From positions 1 through 64,000 of the forward strand of contig NZ_JADOBG010000015.1 of the NCBI RefSeq assembly GCF_016786215.1: a stretch of 64,000 nucleotides of DNA. The letters run 5' to 3'. This stretch comes from Legionella bononiensis (GTDB lineage: Bacteria; Pseudomonadota; Gammaproteobacteria; Legionellales; Legionellaceae). The notes under the pieces are model-generated. The model was not told where the DNA came from. It made no database searches and worked only from the letters and a program-made list of their open reading frames with translations. Position 1 is the first letter of the stretch, and each line of letters opens with the position of its first letter. The position numbers and the translations under genes were made by a program. Shown here one piece after another: positions 26,246 to 36,266 of this stretch.

Positions 26246-28776
26246 TTGAGTTCATTACCTTTTTAATCAGTATTACGGGGCTATTGCTATTAGGTATTTT
26301 GTTTAGCGCAGCTCAAATTAAAAGTCGTAAACACCATGTCAAAAAACATCGAAGTCGTACAGCAGGATTGGTTGATTTACTGAATTATGCTGCAGTTGTC
26401 GATGATGGCGTGATTATCGGTAAAAATGGCTCGTTTATGGCAGCCTGGCTTTATCAAGGTGAAGACATTGCCAACACTACCGATGAAGCTCGTGAAATGA
26501 TGGCTTTTCGAATCAATCAGGCAATGTCCTCTATGGGTAATGGCTGGATGATTCATGTAGATGCCATTAGACGTGCTGCTCCAAGTTACAGTGAGTGCAG
26601 TGCTTCATACTTTCCCGATCATGTGTCGAAGGCTGTTGACGAAGAAAGAAGACAATACTTTGAAAGTATTGGTGCTTTGTATGAAGGTTATTTTGTTATC
26701 ACCCTAACCTGGTATCCACCTGTATTGGCCCAAAAGCGTTTTGTCGAATTGATGTTTGATGATTCAGGGGAGAAATTAAACCACAAAGAAAAAACCCATC
26801 AATTGATTGAAACATTCAAGCAATCATGCAGAAACTTTGAGTCTCGTATGAGTGCTGCACTTCACCTGGAAAGGCTGGGCTCAGAAATACTCATCAATGA
26901 AAACCATAAAGTTACTCAAGATAACTTTTTAAGATACATCCAATATTGTGTCACGGGAATTAACCATCCCGTTAATCTGCCTAAAAATCCAATTTATCTA
27001 GATGCACTCATAGGCGGTCAGGAATTAATACCTGGTATAACACCCAAAATTGGCCGAAAGTTCATTCAGTGTGTTGCTATTGAAGGATTCCCCATGGAAT
27101 CTTACCCAGGTATTTTAACGCTGTTAACTCAATTACCTGTGGAGTATCGCTGGAATTCTCGCTTCATATTCATGGATCCTCATGAAGCTGTAGCTCATTT
27201 CACTAAGTTCCGTAAAAAGTGGAAACAAAAGGTCAGAGGTTTTTTTGACCAAATGTTTAATACCAGCTCCGGTATCGTTGATGAAGATGCACTCAGCATG
27301 GTTAATGACGCGCAGGCAGCTATTGCCGAAACCAATTCAGGAATGGTGGGGCAAGGCTACTATACATCTGTCGTTGTATTAATGGATGAGGATAGAGCGA
27401 ACGTTGAGAAAGCTGCTCTATTTATCGAAAAGAATATCAACGCTTTAGGCTTTAGCGCACGAACAGAAACCATTAATGCCATGGATGCCTTCATGGGCAG
27501 CCTACCCGGCCATGGTGTTGAAAACATCAGACGACCTCTAATGAATACCATGAATCTGGCGGATTTATTGCCAACATCTAGCATTTGGACTGGTGAAAAT
27601 AAAGCGCCTTGCCCACTGTTTCCCCCTCAATCACCGCCTTTGCTGCACTGTGTCACTAGCGGTAATGCACCATTTCGTTTGAATCTTCATGTCAGAGACT
27701 TAGGCCATGGCATTATGTTTGGTCCAACGCGCTCTGGTAAATCAACCCATCTTGGTTTATTGGCCTTGTCCTGGCGTCGATATAAAGATGCGCGTATTTA
27801 TTCTTTTGACAAAGGCATGTCTATGTATCCAACCTGTAAAGCAACAGGTGGGGAGCATTTCACTATCGCAGGTAAAGACTCACGCCTTGCCTTTGCGCCA
27901 TTGCAGTTTTTAGAAACTAAAGCTGATCGGGCTTGGGCTATGGAGTGGATTGATACGATTCTAGCTTTGAATGGTTTGAATACCACACCAGCTCAGCGCA
28001 ATGAAATCGGCCATGCCATTCTAAGCATGCACCAAAGTGGCTCTAAAACCTTATCTGAATTTGTCATGACGATTCAGGATGAACCCATTAGAGAAACGTT
28101 AAAGCAGTACACCATAGATGGGTTAATGGGGCATTTATTGGATGCAGAAAGTGATGGGCTTGGTTTGTCTTCCTTTATGACTTTTGAAATCGAGCATTTA
28201 ATGGGTCTAGGTGAGAAATTTGCATTGCCGGTATTGCTCTATCTCTTTAGGCGTATTGAAACCTCGTTAGATGGTCGCCCCACCCTAATCTTGCTTGATG
28301 AAGCATGGTTGATGCTGGCGCATCCAGTGTTTAAAAATAAGATTGCTGAATGGCTTGACTCCATGGCCAAGAAAAACTGTGTGGTGTTTATGGCAACCCA
28401 ACATTTATCTCATGCAGCCAACTCTGGAATCTTAGATATTATTGTTGAATCAACCGCCACCAAAATCTTTTTACCCAATCTGTATGCAAGAGATCCTGAG
28501 ACCCGACTCATTTATGAGCGCATGGGCTTAAATCCACGCCAGATAGACATCATAGCATCGGCTCAACCCAAGCGTGATTACTACTACGTCAGTGAAAAAG
28601 GCCAAAGACTTTATCAATTGGCGTTAGGACCTTATGCCTTGGCATTTGTTGGTGCAACAGATCCCGATTCGATTGCGCGTATGAAGCAATTAGAGTCGAA
28701 GTATGAAGATGAGTGGGTCTCTCAATGGCTTTCAGAAAAAGGTATTCATTTGGCTCAGTACGGAGAAGCAGCATGA
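26242..28776 (+). CDS. trbE: TrbE, VirB4-type ATPase
   Basis: The 844-residue inner-membrane-associated ATPase of the mating channel has an N-terminal hydrophobic anchor. The CagE/VirB4 N-domain follows. The C-terminal RecA-like domain has Walker A FGPTRSGKSTHL (about residue 492) and Walker B LILLDEAWLML, then the ATQHLSHAANS switch. The length is normal. It overlaps trbD by 4 bases and trbF by 4 bases. Confidence 0.95.
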   Translation: MIEFITFLISITGLLLLGILFSAAQIKSRKHHVKKHRSRTAGLVDLLNYAAVVDDGVIIGKNGSFMAAWLYQGEDIANTTDEAREMMAFRINQAMSSMGNGWMIHVDAIRRAAPSYSECSASYFPDHVSKAVDEERRQYFESIGALYEGYFVITLTWYPPVLAQKRFVELMFDDSGEKLNHKEKTHQLIETFKQSCRNFESRMSAALHLERLGSEILINENHKVTQDNFLRYIQYCVTGINHPVNLPKNPIYLDALIGGQELIPGITPKIGRKFIQCVAIEGFPMESYPGILTLLTQLPVEYRWNSRFIFMDPHEAVAHFTKFRKKWKQKVRGFFDQMFNTSSGIVDEDALSMVNDAQAAIAETNSGMVGQGYYTSVVVLMDEDRANVEKAALFIEKNINALGFSARTETINAMDAFMGSLPGHGVENIRRPLMNTMNLADLLPTSSIWTGENKAPCPLFPPQSPPLLHCVTSGNAPFRLNLHVRDLGHGIMFGPTRSGKSTHLGLLALSWRRYKDARIYSFDKGMSMYPTCKATGGEHFTIAGKDSRLAFAPLQFLETKADRAWAMEWIDTILALNGLNTTPAQRNEIGHAILSMHQSGSKTLSEFVMTIQDEPIRETLKQYTIDGLMGHLLDAESDGLGLSSFMTFEIEHLMGLGEKFALPVLLYLFRRIETSLDGRPTLILLDEAWLMLAHPVFKNKIAEWLDSMAKKNCVVFMATQHLSHAANSGILDIIVESTATKIFLPNLYARDPETRLIYERMGLNPRQIDIIASAQPKRDYYYVSEKGQRLYQLALGPYALAFVGATDPDSIARMKQLESKYEDEWVSQWLSEKGIHLAQYGEAA

Positions 28777-29471
28777 AAAAAAGTATAACGAATAACCCCT
28801 ACCTCAACGCCAGACGCGCCTGGAATGTCCACACTGCAGGCCTTATGAAATCAGTACAAGTTTGGCAATTGGTGGGCTTAGGTAGCCTGTTAATCGCATT
28901 GGCGGCAGTTGGTGGACTCATCGCGATAGGTAGCCAGTCCAAGTTTATCCCTTTGGTGTTTCAACAAGATGCCAATGGCAATACCTTGTCAGTTACCCGT
29001 GCTAATAAGGTTGGTGACGCAAGCATTGATGATTATCGGGCTGCAGCTGCTCATTTTATTGAAAACGTTCGCATGGTAAGTCTTGATGCGGAACTGCAAA
29101 AGAAAGCAGTTTTTCAGGTGTATTCCTATTTAAATGCCAATGATGCAGCTTTGACTAAGATTCAAGAGTTCTATAGCGATAAACAGCAATCAAATCCTTT
29201 TGAAAGAGCTGCCTTTGAGATTGTGAGCATAGACATACGTTCAGTGCTTCAAGAATCCGATGAGACCTGGCAAGTCGACTGGATTGAAACGGTGAGAAAT
29301 CGTGATGGATCGCTTAAAGAAAAGCCTCGCATGATGAAAGCGATGATTACGATGTATCAGGAGAATGAAATCAATGATGCCACCAGTGAGTCCATTTTGA
29401 AAAATCCCCACCTGATTTATGTGCGTGATTTTAACTGGTCCTACGAATTAAAGCATGGAGAACAGCAATGA
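28773..29471 (+). CDS. trbF: TrbF (VirB8-like)
   Basis: The 232-residue protein has a cytoplasmic N-terminus (NPYLNARRAWNVHTAGLMKS, a typical TrbF start). One membrane segment (about residues 35-57) and a periplasmic NTF2-like VirB8 domain follow. It scaffolds the inner-membrane complex. The ATG at 28773 overlaps the trbE stop (ATGA), so I prefer it to an in-frame start at 28713. Confidence 0.93.
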   Translation: MKKSITNNPYLNARRAWNVHTAGLMKSVQVWQLVGLGSLLIALAAVGGLIAIGSQSKFIPLVFQQDANGNTLSVTRANKVGDASIDDYRAAAAHFIENVRMVSLDAELQKKAVFQVYSYLNANDAALTKIQEFYSDKQQSNPFERAAFEIVSIDIRSVLQESDETWQVDWIETVRNRDGSLKEKPRMMKAMITMYQENEINDATSESILKNPHLIYVRDFNWSYELKHGEQQ

Positions 29472-30343
29472 AAAGATTAATGCAGCTATTTTGTTTATTA
29501 ACACCGCTCACAAGTTTTGCATTGGATAACACTATTCTGGCCGAACATTATTTTTCGGAAACTGTACCCAAGCTATCGAGTCAGGAAAAACAAGGTTTAG
29601 ATATTGCAGAGCGTACACAAAAAGGAGAAAAAACAAGTAAACCCTTTGCGTCCTCTGATGGTTCAGTCAGTTTTATTTATGGCTCAGGGCAAATCAGGGT
29701 AGTTTGTGCGCCTTTACAGGTATGTGATATTGCCCTCCAACCAGGTGAGCAATTTAACGACATGAACGTCGGTGACCCACGCTTTGTCGTTGAAACATCC
29801 ATCACAGGATCTGGGGCTATGCAACAAATCCATCTGCTCATAAAACCCAAAGATGTAGGGCTTGATTCTTCTCTGGTAGTCACCACAGACAGAAGAACGT
29901 ATCACTTTAGATTAAAGTCAGATAGAAACGAATTTATGCCTTACATTTCATTTACCTATCCTGATGAGGCAAAAGCCAAATGGCAGTTACTACAACGCAT
30001 CCAGGCTGAAAGACGAAAAGTAGATACCTTACCAGAAACCAATGAGTATCTAGGCGATCTTAACTTCAATTATCGAATTCAAGGCAATGCCCGATTTAAG
30101 CCAGTTAGAGTTTATAACAATGGCGTCAAAACGATTATTGAGATGCCAAGAACCATGGCTCAAAGTGAAGCGCCCGCGCTGCTAGTTTTAAGAAGTCGAG
30201 GGCTATTTAAAAAATCAGAGTCCGTCATGGTCAATTATCGCCTTCAGGGTTGTCGTTACATCGTGGATGGTGTTTTTGATAAAGCCGTATTGGTTATCGG
30301 CAGCGGTTCCTCTCAAGAAAAAATTACGATTACAAGGTGCTGA
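29468..30343 (+). CDS. trbG: TrbG (VirB9-like)
   Basis: The 291-residue secreted protein has a signal peptide ending near TSFALD. It contains the VirB9/TrbG beta-domain pattern with VRVYNNGVKTIIEMP near the C-terminus. Its products form the outer-membrane core complex with TrbH and TrbI. It overlaps trbF by 4 bases. Confidence 0.93.
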   Translation: MKRLMQLFCLLTPLTSFALDNTILAEHYFSETVPKLSSQEKQGLDIAERTQKGEKTSKPFASSDGSVSFIYGSGQIRVVCAPLQVCDIALQPGEQFNDMNVGDPRFVVETSITGSGAMQQIHLLIKPKDVGLDSSLVVTTDRRTYHFRLKSDRNEFMPYISFTYPDEAKAKWQLLQRIQAERRKVDTLPETNEYLGDLNFNYRIQGNARFKPVRVYNNGVKTIIEMPRTMAQSEAPALLVLRSRGLFKKSESVMVNYRLQGCRYIVDGVFDKAVLVIGSGSSQEKITITRC

Positions 30344-30345
30344 AG

Positions 30346-30753
30346 ATGAAAGAATTAAGTGTTTTACTGCTCGCTGTCTTGTTATCAAGCTGTGCCAGCA
30401 TGCGTTATGGCAATTTCACTCACATGTCTCAGGGTAAAGATAGTTATTTGGCTGTAGATGCAACCAATCAATTAACTCGAGTATATCCACCAGCTCAAAA
30501 TACATTTTGTATTGGTCAAAGAGTAACAGATGGCTTTGGCTTAAGTCTTATTCAAAACTTGAGAAAAAGAGGTTATGGCATCAATGAAAATCAATGCCCT
30601 AAGAATAAGGCTAATTTTTTCTATGTGTTAGATGAACTTAAACCTCAAAGCTATCGAGTAAGCCTTTTTGTAGGAATGCAAACATTGAGCCGTCTGTATG
30701 CAAAAAGCCGCGAAAATATCATCCCTATCAGCGCATGGACACATAAGGAATAA
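30346..30753 (+). CDS. trbH: TrbH-like lipoprotein (VirB7 role)
   Basis: The 135-residue protein has a lipoprotein signal peptide with lipobox LSSC (MKELSVLLLAVLLSSCAS). It lies between trbG and trbI, where IncP systems encode TrbH, the lipoprotein that stabilises the outer-membrane core. The ATG at 30346 is preferred over a GTG at 30337 that lies within the end of trbG. Confidence 0.85.
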   Translation: MKELSVLLLAVLLSSCASMRYGNFTHMSQGKDSYLAVDATNQLTRVYPPAQNTFCIGQRVTDGFGLSLIQNLRKRGYGINENQCPKNKANFFYVLDELKPQSYRVSLFVGMQTLSRLYAKSRENIIPISAWTHKE

Positions 30754-30758
30754 GAACT

Positions 30759-32006
30759 ATGAATAAAAATAATGATTATTTGTCACCAGACAATTCACCG
30801 CAAAAGCTTCAAACCACAGGTGTAAAACGTGTAAATAATGTCCCACTAATGATTGCAATTGGTATTTTAACTCTTTTTGTGGTGCTCATCGCATTGGTTG
30901 CCAATAAACGGGCTAATGCGCAAAACCAGCCACAAGAAATAGCAAAGGTTAAGAACCCTAAGAAAAATACCATGAGCCTTGCCAATGATGTGGTAGGAAA
31001 TCATAAAACAGCAGTGATTCCGCCCCAGAGTGACACGATAGCTAATAATGAAGCAGGTCCTTTGCCCATTACTGAACAACTTCCTCATCAAGAAGATACT
31101 CTGACACAAGAGGTATCTGAAGCTGAAATCGAGCGTATTCGTCAGGAAAAAACTCAAGAATTTGAAGAGGCTGTCAAAGCTAAGTCATCCGTAATGGTAG
31201 ATAACCCACGATTGAATAATCGCGACACTACTAAAACTTCCATGAATAGCAATGAGATGACATTAAACATCGACCCTTCATCAGCATTTAAAGAGCAGCT
31301 CGCATTATTACAAGGAAGACAGGCCAAACCTATGCCACAAACATTAGGTGGTGAGGAAAATGAAATGCGCTGGCATTTAAATTCAACGCTGCAAAATCCG
31401 AACAGTCGATACGAACTAAGAGCTGGCAGCGTGATTCCAGGGGTAATGATTAGTGGTATTTCTTCAGAATTACCAGGTCAAATTATCGCTCAAGTATCAC
31501 AAAACGTATATGACACCGCTACCGGAAAATATCTTTTGATACCCCAAGGCACCAAGATATTGGGGCTTTATTCCAGTGATGTCCCTTTTGGTCAGTCTTC
31601 CGTATTAGTGGCTTGGCAACGCCTAGTGTTTCCAGACAGTAAAGCTTTGGATATTGGGTCTATGCCGGGTGCTGATAGTGCTGGATATGGTGGTTTTCGC
31701 GATCAGGTAGATAATCATTATGCGCGAATTTATGGTTCAGCGCTTTTAATGTCAGGCATTATTGCGGGTATTACTTATAGCCAAAATACCAACCAGTCTA
31801 ACCAATTCGGTTACGCCCAACCCACAGCTGGCAGTGTGATGAGTCAGGCTTTAGGGCAACAGTTGGGCGAGGTTACTTCGCAACTGGTTTCAAAAAACCT
31901 GAATGTGTCTCCTACTATCAATGTCCGTCCAGGTTATCGTTTCAATATCATCGTAGTGAAAGATTTAACGTTTAAGCAGCCTTATAGGCAATTTGCTTAT
32001 CAATGA
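30759..32006 (+). CDS. trbI: TrbI (VirB10-like)
   Basis: The 415-residue protein spans the envelope. It has a cytoplasmic N-terminus, one membrane segment (NNVPLMIAIGILTLFVVLIA) and a Gln/Glu-rich extended region. The C-terminal VirB10 domain has YELRAGSVIPGVMISGI, YLLIPQGTKILGLY and VRPGYRFNIIVVKDL. It energises and gates the core complex. It starts 5 bases after trbH. Confidence 0.95.
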   Translation: MNKNNDYLSPDNSPQKLQTTGVKRVNNVPLMIAIGILTLFVVLIALVANKRANAQNQPQEIAKVKNPKKNTMSLANDVVGNHKTAVIPPQSDTIANNEAGPLPITEQLPHQEDTLTQEVSEAEIERIRQEKTQEFEEAVKAKSSVMVDNPRLNNRDTTKTSMNSNEMTLNIDPSSAFKEQLALLQGRQAKPMPQTLGGEENEMRWHLNSTLQNPNSRYELRAGSVIPGVMISGISSELPGQIIAQVSQNVYDTATGKYLLIPQGTKILGLYSSDVPFGQSSVLVAWQRLVFPDSKALDIGSMPGADSAGYGGFRDQVDNHYARIYGSALLMSGIIAGITYSQNTNQSNQFGYAQPTAGSVMSQALGQQLGEVTSQLVSKNLNVSPTINVRPGYRFNIIVVKDLTFKQPYRQFAYQ

Positions 32007-32017
32007 AGGAGAGCATT

Positions 32018-32758
32018 ATGAAATTTAAATCCATAATTATTTATTGCTTTGTTTTGCCAGCATTCGCGGGTGGTGCGCCTGTATTTGACATTGCGAACTG
32101 GATTCAAAATGGAAAAATGATTGCAACTCAGCTTAGCGAATATAAAACGCAAGTCGATCAATACAAGAATCAGATGGATCAATATCAAAACATGTTAGAC
32201 AACACCAAATCACTGACTTCCTTTGAATGGGATAATGCCAACTCGGTTATTAATAATTTGCTTGAGTCGACTGATACCATTGATTACTACAAGCAGGAAG
32301 CTGGCAGCCTCCAAGGATATTTGGACCGATTCCAAAGTCAGGAATACTACCAAAAGACACCGTGTTTTAATGGCACGGGTCAATGTTCTGCTGAAGAGCT
32401 TAGAAAAATCAAACAAAGCAGATTAGCGGCTTCAGTTGCTGAAAAACGCTCAAATGATGCCATGCTCAAAGGAATTGACAAACAACAACAGAGCTTAAAA
32501 AATGATTCTGCAAAGCTACGTACTTTGCAATCTCAAGCACAAAGTGCTGCCGGCCAAAAACAGGCTCTTCAAGCTGCTTCTCAATTAGCAAGTAATCAAT
32601 CCCATCAATTGCTTCAAATCAGAGGTGTGTTATTGGCGCAACAAAATGCCCAGGCAGTCAAAGATGCAGCGAATGCCAATAAGGAAGCGATACAGACTGC
32701 AGGAGATGAGCATTTCAGATCAGGGGCATACCATAAAAGCTCAGGGAAAAAATGGTAA
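32018..32758 (+). CDS. trbJ: TrbJ (VirB5-like) with a TrbK-like tail
   Basis: The 246-residue periplasmic protein has a signal peptide ending near AFAGG. It then has PVFDIANWIQNGKM and long Gln-rich helices typical of TrbJ/VirB5 minor pilus proteins. AGGAG precedes the ATG at 32018, which is favoured over an in-frame start at 32003. Its last residues, FRSGAYHKSSGKKW, match the end of the next protein, TrbK (FRGGSYSKSSGKKW). The two DNA copies differ at many silent sites, so protein-level selection is likely. Confidence 0.92.
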   Translation: MKFKSIIIYCFVLPAFAGGAPVFDIANWIQNGKMIATQLSEYKTQVDQYKNQMDQYQNMLDNTKSLTSFEWDNANSVINNLLESTDTIDYYKQEAGSLQGYLDRFQSQEYYQKTPCFNGTGQCSAEELRKIKQSRLAASVAEKRSNDAMLKGIDKQQQSLKNDSAKLRTLQSQAQSAAGQKQALQAASQLASNQSHQLLQIRGVLLAQQNAQAVKDAANANKEAIQTAGDEHFRSGAYHKSSGKKW

Positions 32759-32780
32759 TCCATCATAAAAAGGAGAGGAA

Positions 32781-32993
32781 ATGAAAGTTATATGTTTATC
32801 AATTTTGGTTCTTACTTGTGTTCTGTCAGGTTGCGACAGCGCTGAAACCGCGGCTCAAAAAAAGGCTGAACATTTGGCTTCTCTAACATGCAACAGCTCA
32901 AGAGAGGGTCGAACTAAAGAAGAACTCCAAGCTATTGGTGATGCGTGTTTCCGTGGTGGTAGCTATTCCAAAAGCTCTGGCAAGAAGTGGTGA
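32781..32993 (+). CDS. trbK: TrbK-like entry-exclusion lipoprotein
   Basis: The 70-residue lipoprotein has a lipobox LSGC and a short mature part ending FRGGSYSKSSGKKW. Its place between trbJ and trbL and its type match TrbK, the IncP protein that stops redundant mating between cells already carrying the element. AGGAGAGGAA gives a strong ribosome-binding site. Confidence 0.85.
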   Translation: MKVICLSILVLTCVLSGCDSAETAAQKKAEHLASLTCNSSREGRTKEELQAIGDACFRGGSYSKSSGKKW

Positions 32994-32997
32994 TGGT

Positions 32998-34380
32998 ATG
33001 AATAAAAAAATAACTCCTTATTTTATTCTTTTTTGCTTACTTGGGTTTTCTGCTTGCTGCCATGCTCAGGGGCATGGCATGGATAGCCGTGATTTACTGG
33101 ATAATATTTTACAGCGATTTGCCAGCACATCTGCGCTATGGAGTAAAACCATGTTGAGTTACGCCAGATATTTGTTTTGGTCTTTGGCCTCAATCAGTAT
33201 GGTGTGGACTTACGGCTTGATGGCATTGCGTAAAGCAGACATTCAAGAATTCTTAGCTGAAACAGTACGTTTTTTTGTGGTTATCGGTTTTTTCTATTGG
33301 ATTTTAGACAATGGACCTGCAATTGCAAAAGCGATAATAGATTCCATGCGGCAACTTGCAGCCAAGGCTTCTGGAATTAATGAACATGTCTCTCCTTCTG
33401 ATATTGTGGATGTTGGGTTTGATATTGTTTCAAAAGCCATAGACAGCTCATCCATCTGGTCTCCTGCAGCAACTACCGTTGGATTGCTCGTTGCCGGGGT
33501 CATTCTAATTATATTGGCTTTAGTCAGTATCAATATGCTCATTATCTTAATCACCGCATGGATTTTAACTTATGGTGGTATTGTTTTATTAGGGTTTGGC
33601 GGTGGCCGTTGGACTCAGGACATTGCAATTAACTACTACAAAACTGTGTTGGGGATTGCATTACAAGCTTTTGCCATGATTTTAATTATTGGTATTGGTA
33701 AATCCTTTGTAGATCAATATTACGCTGCAATGTCTGAAAACATCATGCTTAAAGAAATGTTTGTCATGCTGGTAGTTGCCGTACTGTTACTGGTTCTTAT
33801 TGATAAAATTCCACCTGCTTTAGCAGGCATTGTATCAGGAGGTGGTTCTGGTGGTGGCGGTGGGCTCGGTCTGGGTGGTGCTATGGGAGCTGCTGGAATA
33901 GCTGGGGCTGCCATGGCGGGGGCTGCAGGTAGTGTACTTGCCCAAAGCGGTGGTGGATTATCCGCACTCAATGCGGCATTTAAAGCAGCCAGCCAATCAA
34001 CCAACTCTGGCGATACAAGTTCTCTGTCAGGGATGGATAAAGGCTCTAAAACCGGTGGTTTAGCCGAAGCCATGGGAACAGCTGCCAAATTTGCAGGTTC
34101 TTTTGGTTCCCATTTAGCATCAGGTACTATGGATGTGGCTCGTGAAAAAGCAAACTCGGTTAAAGAGGCCATTGCTGAAAAAATTGCTGACACAACAGGT
34201 GGAAAAATTGCTGAGGCAATTCAGAACAAGGTAGATTCATCTGCTTCTGAATCGCAAGAATCCAACGCACAAAATATTTTGTCTATGGGTACTCCTGGAG
34301 GTAGCTTTAGTTCAGGTACTGATACATCAGATGAGCTCAGTCAGTTTGTGAACCAAAGGGCATCGGGAGAGAGCCAATGA
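32998..34380 (+). CDS. trbL: TrbL (VirB6-like)
   Basis: The 460-residue inner-membrane protein has a signal-like N-terminus, five or more hydrophobic segments and a long Gly/Ala-rich stretch (GGGSGGGGGLGLGG). A polar Ser/Lys-rich C-terminal tail follows. This is the TrbL layout of the polytopic channel component. The ATG at 32998 is chosen over an upstream start at 32935, because the latter lies inside trbK. It overlaps traG by 4 bases. Confidence 0.93.
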   Translation: MNKKITPYFILFCLLGFSACCHAQGHGMDSRDLLDNILQRFASTSALWSKTMLSYARYLFWSLASISMVWTYGLMALRKADIQEFLAETVRFFVVIGFFYWILDNGPAIAKAIIDSMRQLAAKASGINEHVSPSDIVDVGFDIVSKAIDSSSIWSPAATTVGLLVAGVILIILALVSINMLIILITAWILTYGGIVLLGFGGGRWTQDIAINYYKTVLGIALQAFAMILIIGIGKSFVDQYYAAMSENIMLKEMFVMLVVAVLLLVLIDKIPPALAGIVSGGGSGGGGGLGLGGAMGAAGIAGAAMAGAAGSVLAQSGGGLSALNAAFKAASQSTNSGDTSSLSGMDKGSKTGGLAEAMGTAAKFAGSFGSHLASGTMDVAREKANSVKEAIAEKIADTTGGKIAEAIQNKVDSSASESQESNAQNILSMGTPGGSFSSGTDTSDELSQFVNQRASGESQ

Positions 34381-36266
34381 GCCAAAACAAACTGAATAAA
34401 GCCATAGGCCCTCAAGTCAGAGAAAAAAATCATGGCAAGGCAAATAAAACGCATACCTGGTTAGTGATTTGTTCTTTTTTAATCAGTATGCAAATTGGCA
34501 CGCAGTTTTTCGCGCATCAATTTCACTATGCTGATGTCTTAGGGACTTCATTCGTTCATATTTATATGCCTTGGCAGATTTTTATTTGGGCTATTAAATA
34601 TCAATACTATTACCCAGATTCTTTTAATGCCGCCTTTGGTCTGATTGTCATGATTAGCTGTCTCTTTTTAATGATGATCGTGCTGGCTTCCAAATACTTT
34701 AAAAAGAACAATGTGAGTGATTACCTCCATGGTTCAGCCAGATGGGCTAATTGGGAGGACTTAAACAGTGCAAGCCTCATTGGACATGATGAAGGAGTTT
34801 ATGTTGGGGCGTTTGAGGATGACAAAGGGGATATTCATTATCTTCGTCATAATGGGCCTGAGCATATCCTAACTTATGCGCCCACACGTTCTGGGAAAGG
34901 TGTTGGCCTTGTGATTCCAACCCTTTTATCGTGGAAACATTCCTGCGTAATCACTGATTTAAAAGGTGAGCTTTGGGCAATGACCGCTGGATGGAGGCAG
35001 AAACATGCGACCAACAAAGTCATTCGCTTTGAGCCTGCAACGTTAAAAGGAAGTGCACGCTGGAACCCACTAAATGAAATCAGAGTCGGTACTGAATCAG
35101 AGGTCGGCGACGTACAAAATTTGGCAACACTTGTAGTTGATCCCGATGGTAAAGGATTGGAAACGCATTGGCAAAAAACCTCTCAAGCCCTTTTGGTTGG
35201 TTTTATTCTGCATGCGATTTATAAACTGAACAACCAGGGAGAACCAGCCACATTTCCCAACATTGACCGTATGCTCGTTGATCCCAATATTAATATTGCC
35301 GACCTGCTCATTGAAATGACGCAATACCCACATATTGAGGGCAAAACCCATCCTGTTATTTCAGCCTCTGCGCGTGACATGATAGACCGCCCCGAAGAAG
35401 AAGCAGGATCTGTATTATCTACTTTAAAATCTTATTTGGCGTTATACCGCGATCCAGTGGTAGCACATAACGTCTCGTCTTCCGATTTTTGTATTCGAGA
35501 TTTGATGAACCATGAAAATCCCGTGAGTCTTTATATTGTTACCCAACCTAATGACAAGGCCAGGCTTCAACCTCTGGTTAGAGTCATGATTAATATGATA
35601 GTGAAACTATTGGCTGACAAAATGGAATTTGAGCGTGTATCCGATGACAAAGGATTATCTTATGTGAGTGCTAAAAAAACGTATAAACATCGACTGCTTT
35701 GCATGATTGATGAATTTCCAAGCCTTGGAAAACTCGATATTCTACAAGAGTCATTAGCCTTTGTTGCAGGTTATGGTTTAAAATTTTACTTAATTTGTCA
35801 GGACATTAATCAGCTTAAAAGCCGTGAACGGGGCTATGGCCCTGATGAGACCATTACTTCTAATTGCCACATCCAAAATGCTTATCCACCCAACCGAGTT
35901 GAAACGGCAGAACATCTTTCCAAGCTGACAGGTCAAACGACGATTGTTAAAGAACACATCACCACCAGCGGTAAACGTTTCTCTACGTTCTTAAATCAAA
36001 TATCAAAAACCATTCAGGAAATATCGAGACCACTTTTAACCGTTGATGAGTGTCTGCGTATGCTTGGGCCTAAAAAGGATTCAAATGGTTTAATTGTTGA
36101 AGCAGGCGACATGGTTATTTATGCAGCGGGCTTTCCTGCAATTTATGGTAAACAGCCGCTTTATTTTAAAGATCCAGTCTTCATGGCTAGAGCCTCTGTA
36201 GAGGCACCTATTCACTCAGATATTTTACGTGTTCGTTTAAGTGAAGACGAGGTGATCCGGTTATGA
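34377..36266 (+). CDS. traG: TraG, VirD4-type coupling protein
   Basis: The 629-residue inner-membrane ATPase brings the relaxase-DNA complex to the channel. It has two N-terminal membrane segments, Walker A APTRSGKGVGLVIPTLL (about residue 170) and HSCVITDLKGELW. The Walker B segment is LLCMIDEFPSLGKL, and CQDINQLKSRERGYG follows. These are standard TraG/VirD4 motifs. It overlaps trbL and traF by 4 bases each, so mating-pair and DNA-processing genes are co-transcribed. Confidence 0.95.
   Translation: MSQNKLNKAIGPQVREKNHGKANKTHTWLVICSFLISMQIGTQFFAHQFHYADVLGTSFVHIYMPWQIFIWAIKYQYYYPDSFNAAFGLIVMISCLFLMMIVLASKYFKKNNVSDYLHGSARWANWEDLNSASLIGHDEGVYVGAFEDDKGDIHYLRHNGPEHILTYAPTRSGKGVGLVIPTLLSWKHSCVITDLKGELWAMTAGWRQKHATNKVIRFEPATLKGSARWNPLNEIRVGTESEVGDVQNLATLVVDPDGKGLETHWQKTSQALLVGFILHAIYKLNNQGEPATFPNIDRMLVDPNINIADLLIEMTQYPHIEGKTHPVISASARDMIDRPEEEAGSVLSTLKSYLALYRDPVVAHNVSSSDFCIRDLMNHENPVSLYIVTQPNDKARLQPLVRVMINMIVKLLADKMEFERVSDDKGLSYVSAKKTYKHRLLCMIDEFPSLGKLDILQESLAFVAGYGLKFYLICQDINQLKSRERGYGPDETITSNCHIQNAYPPNRVETAEHLSKLTGQTTIVKEHITTSGKRFSTFLNQISKTIQEISRPLLTVDECLRMLGPKKDSNGLIVEAGDMVIYAAGFPAIYGKQPLYFKDPVFMARASVEAPIHSDILRVRLSEDEVIRL

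Noticed and set aside
33720..34193. 157-residue minus-strand frame opposite trbL
   Set aside because: It is the complement of the Gly/Ala-rich part of trbL, giving an artificial Pro/Ala-rich peptide.
23082..36266. Lvh (VirB/IVA) secretion locus
   Set aside because: The lvrA-B-csrA start is shared with Lvh, but the following genes are in trb order (trbB first, then C-D-E-F-G-H-I-J-K-L) with TrbJ-, TrbK- and TrbL-type proteins, so it is a trb/tra system.
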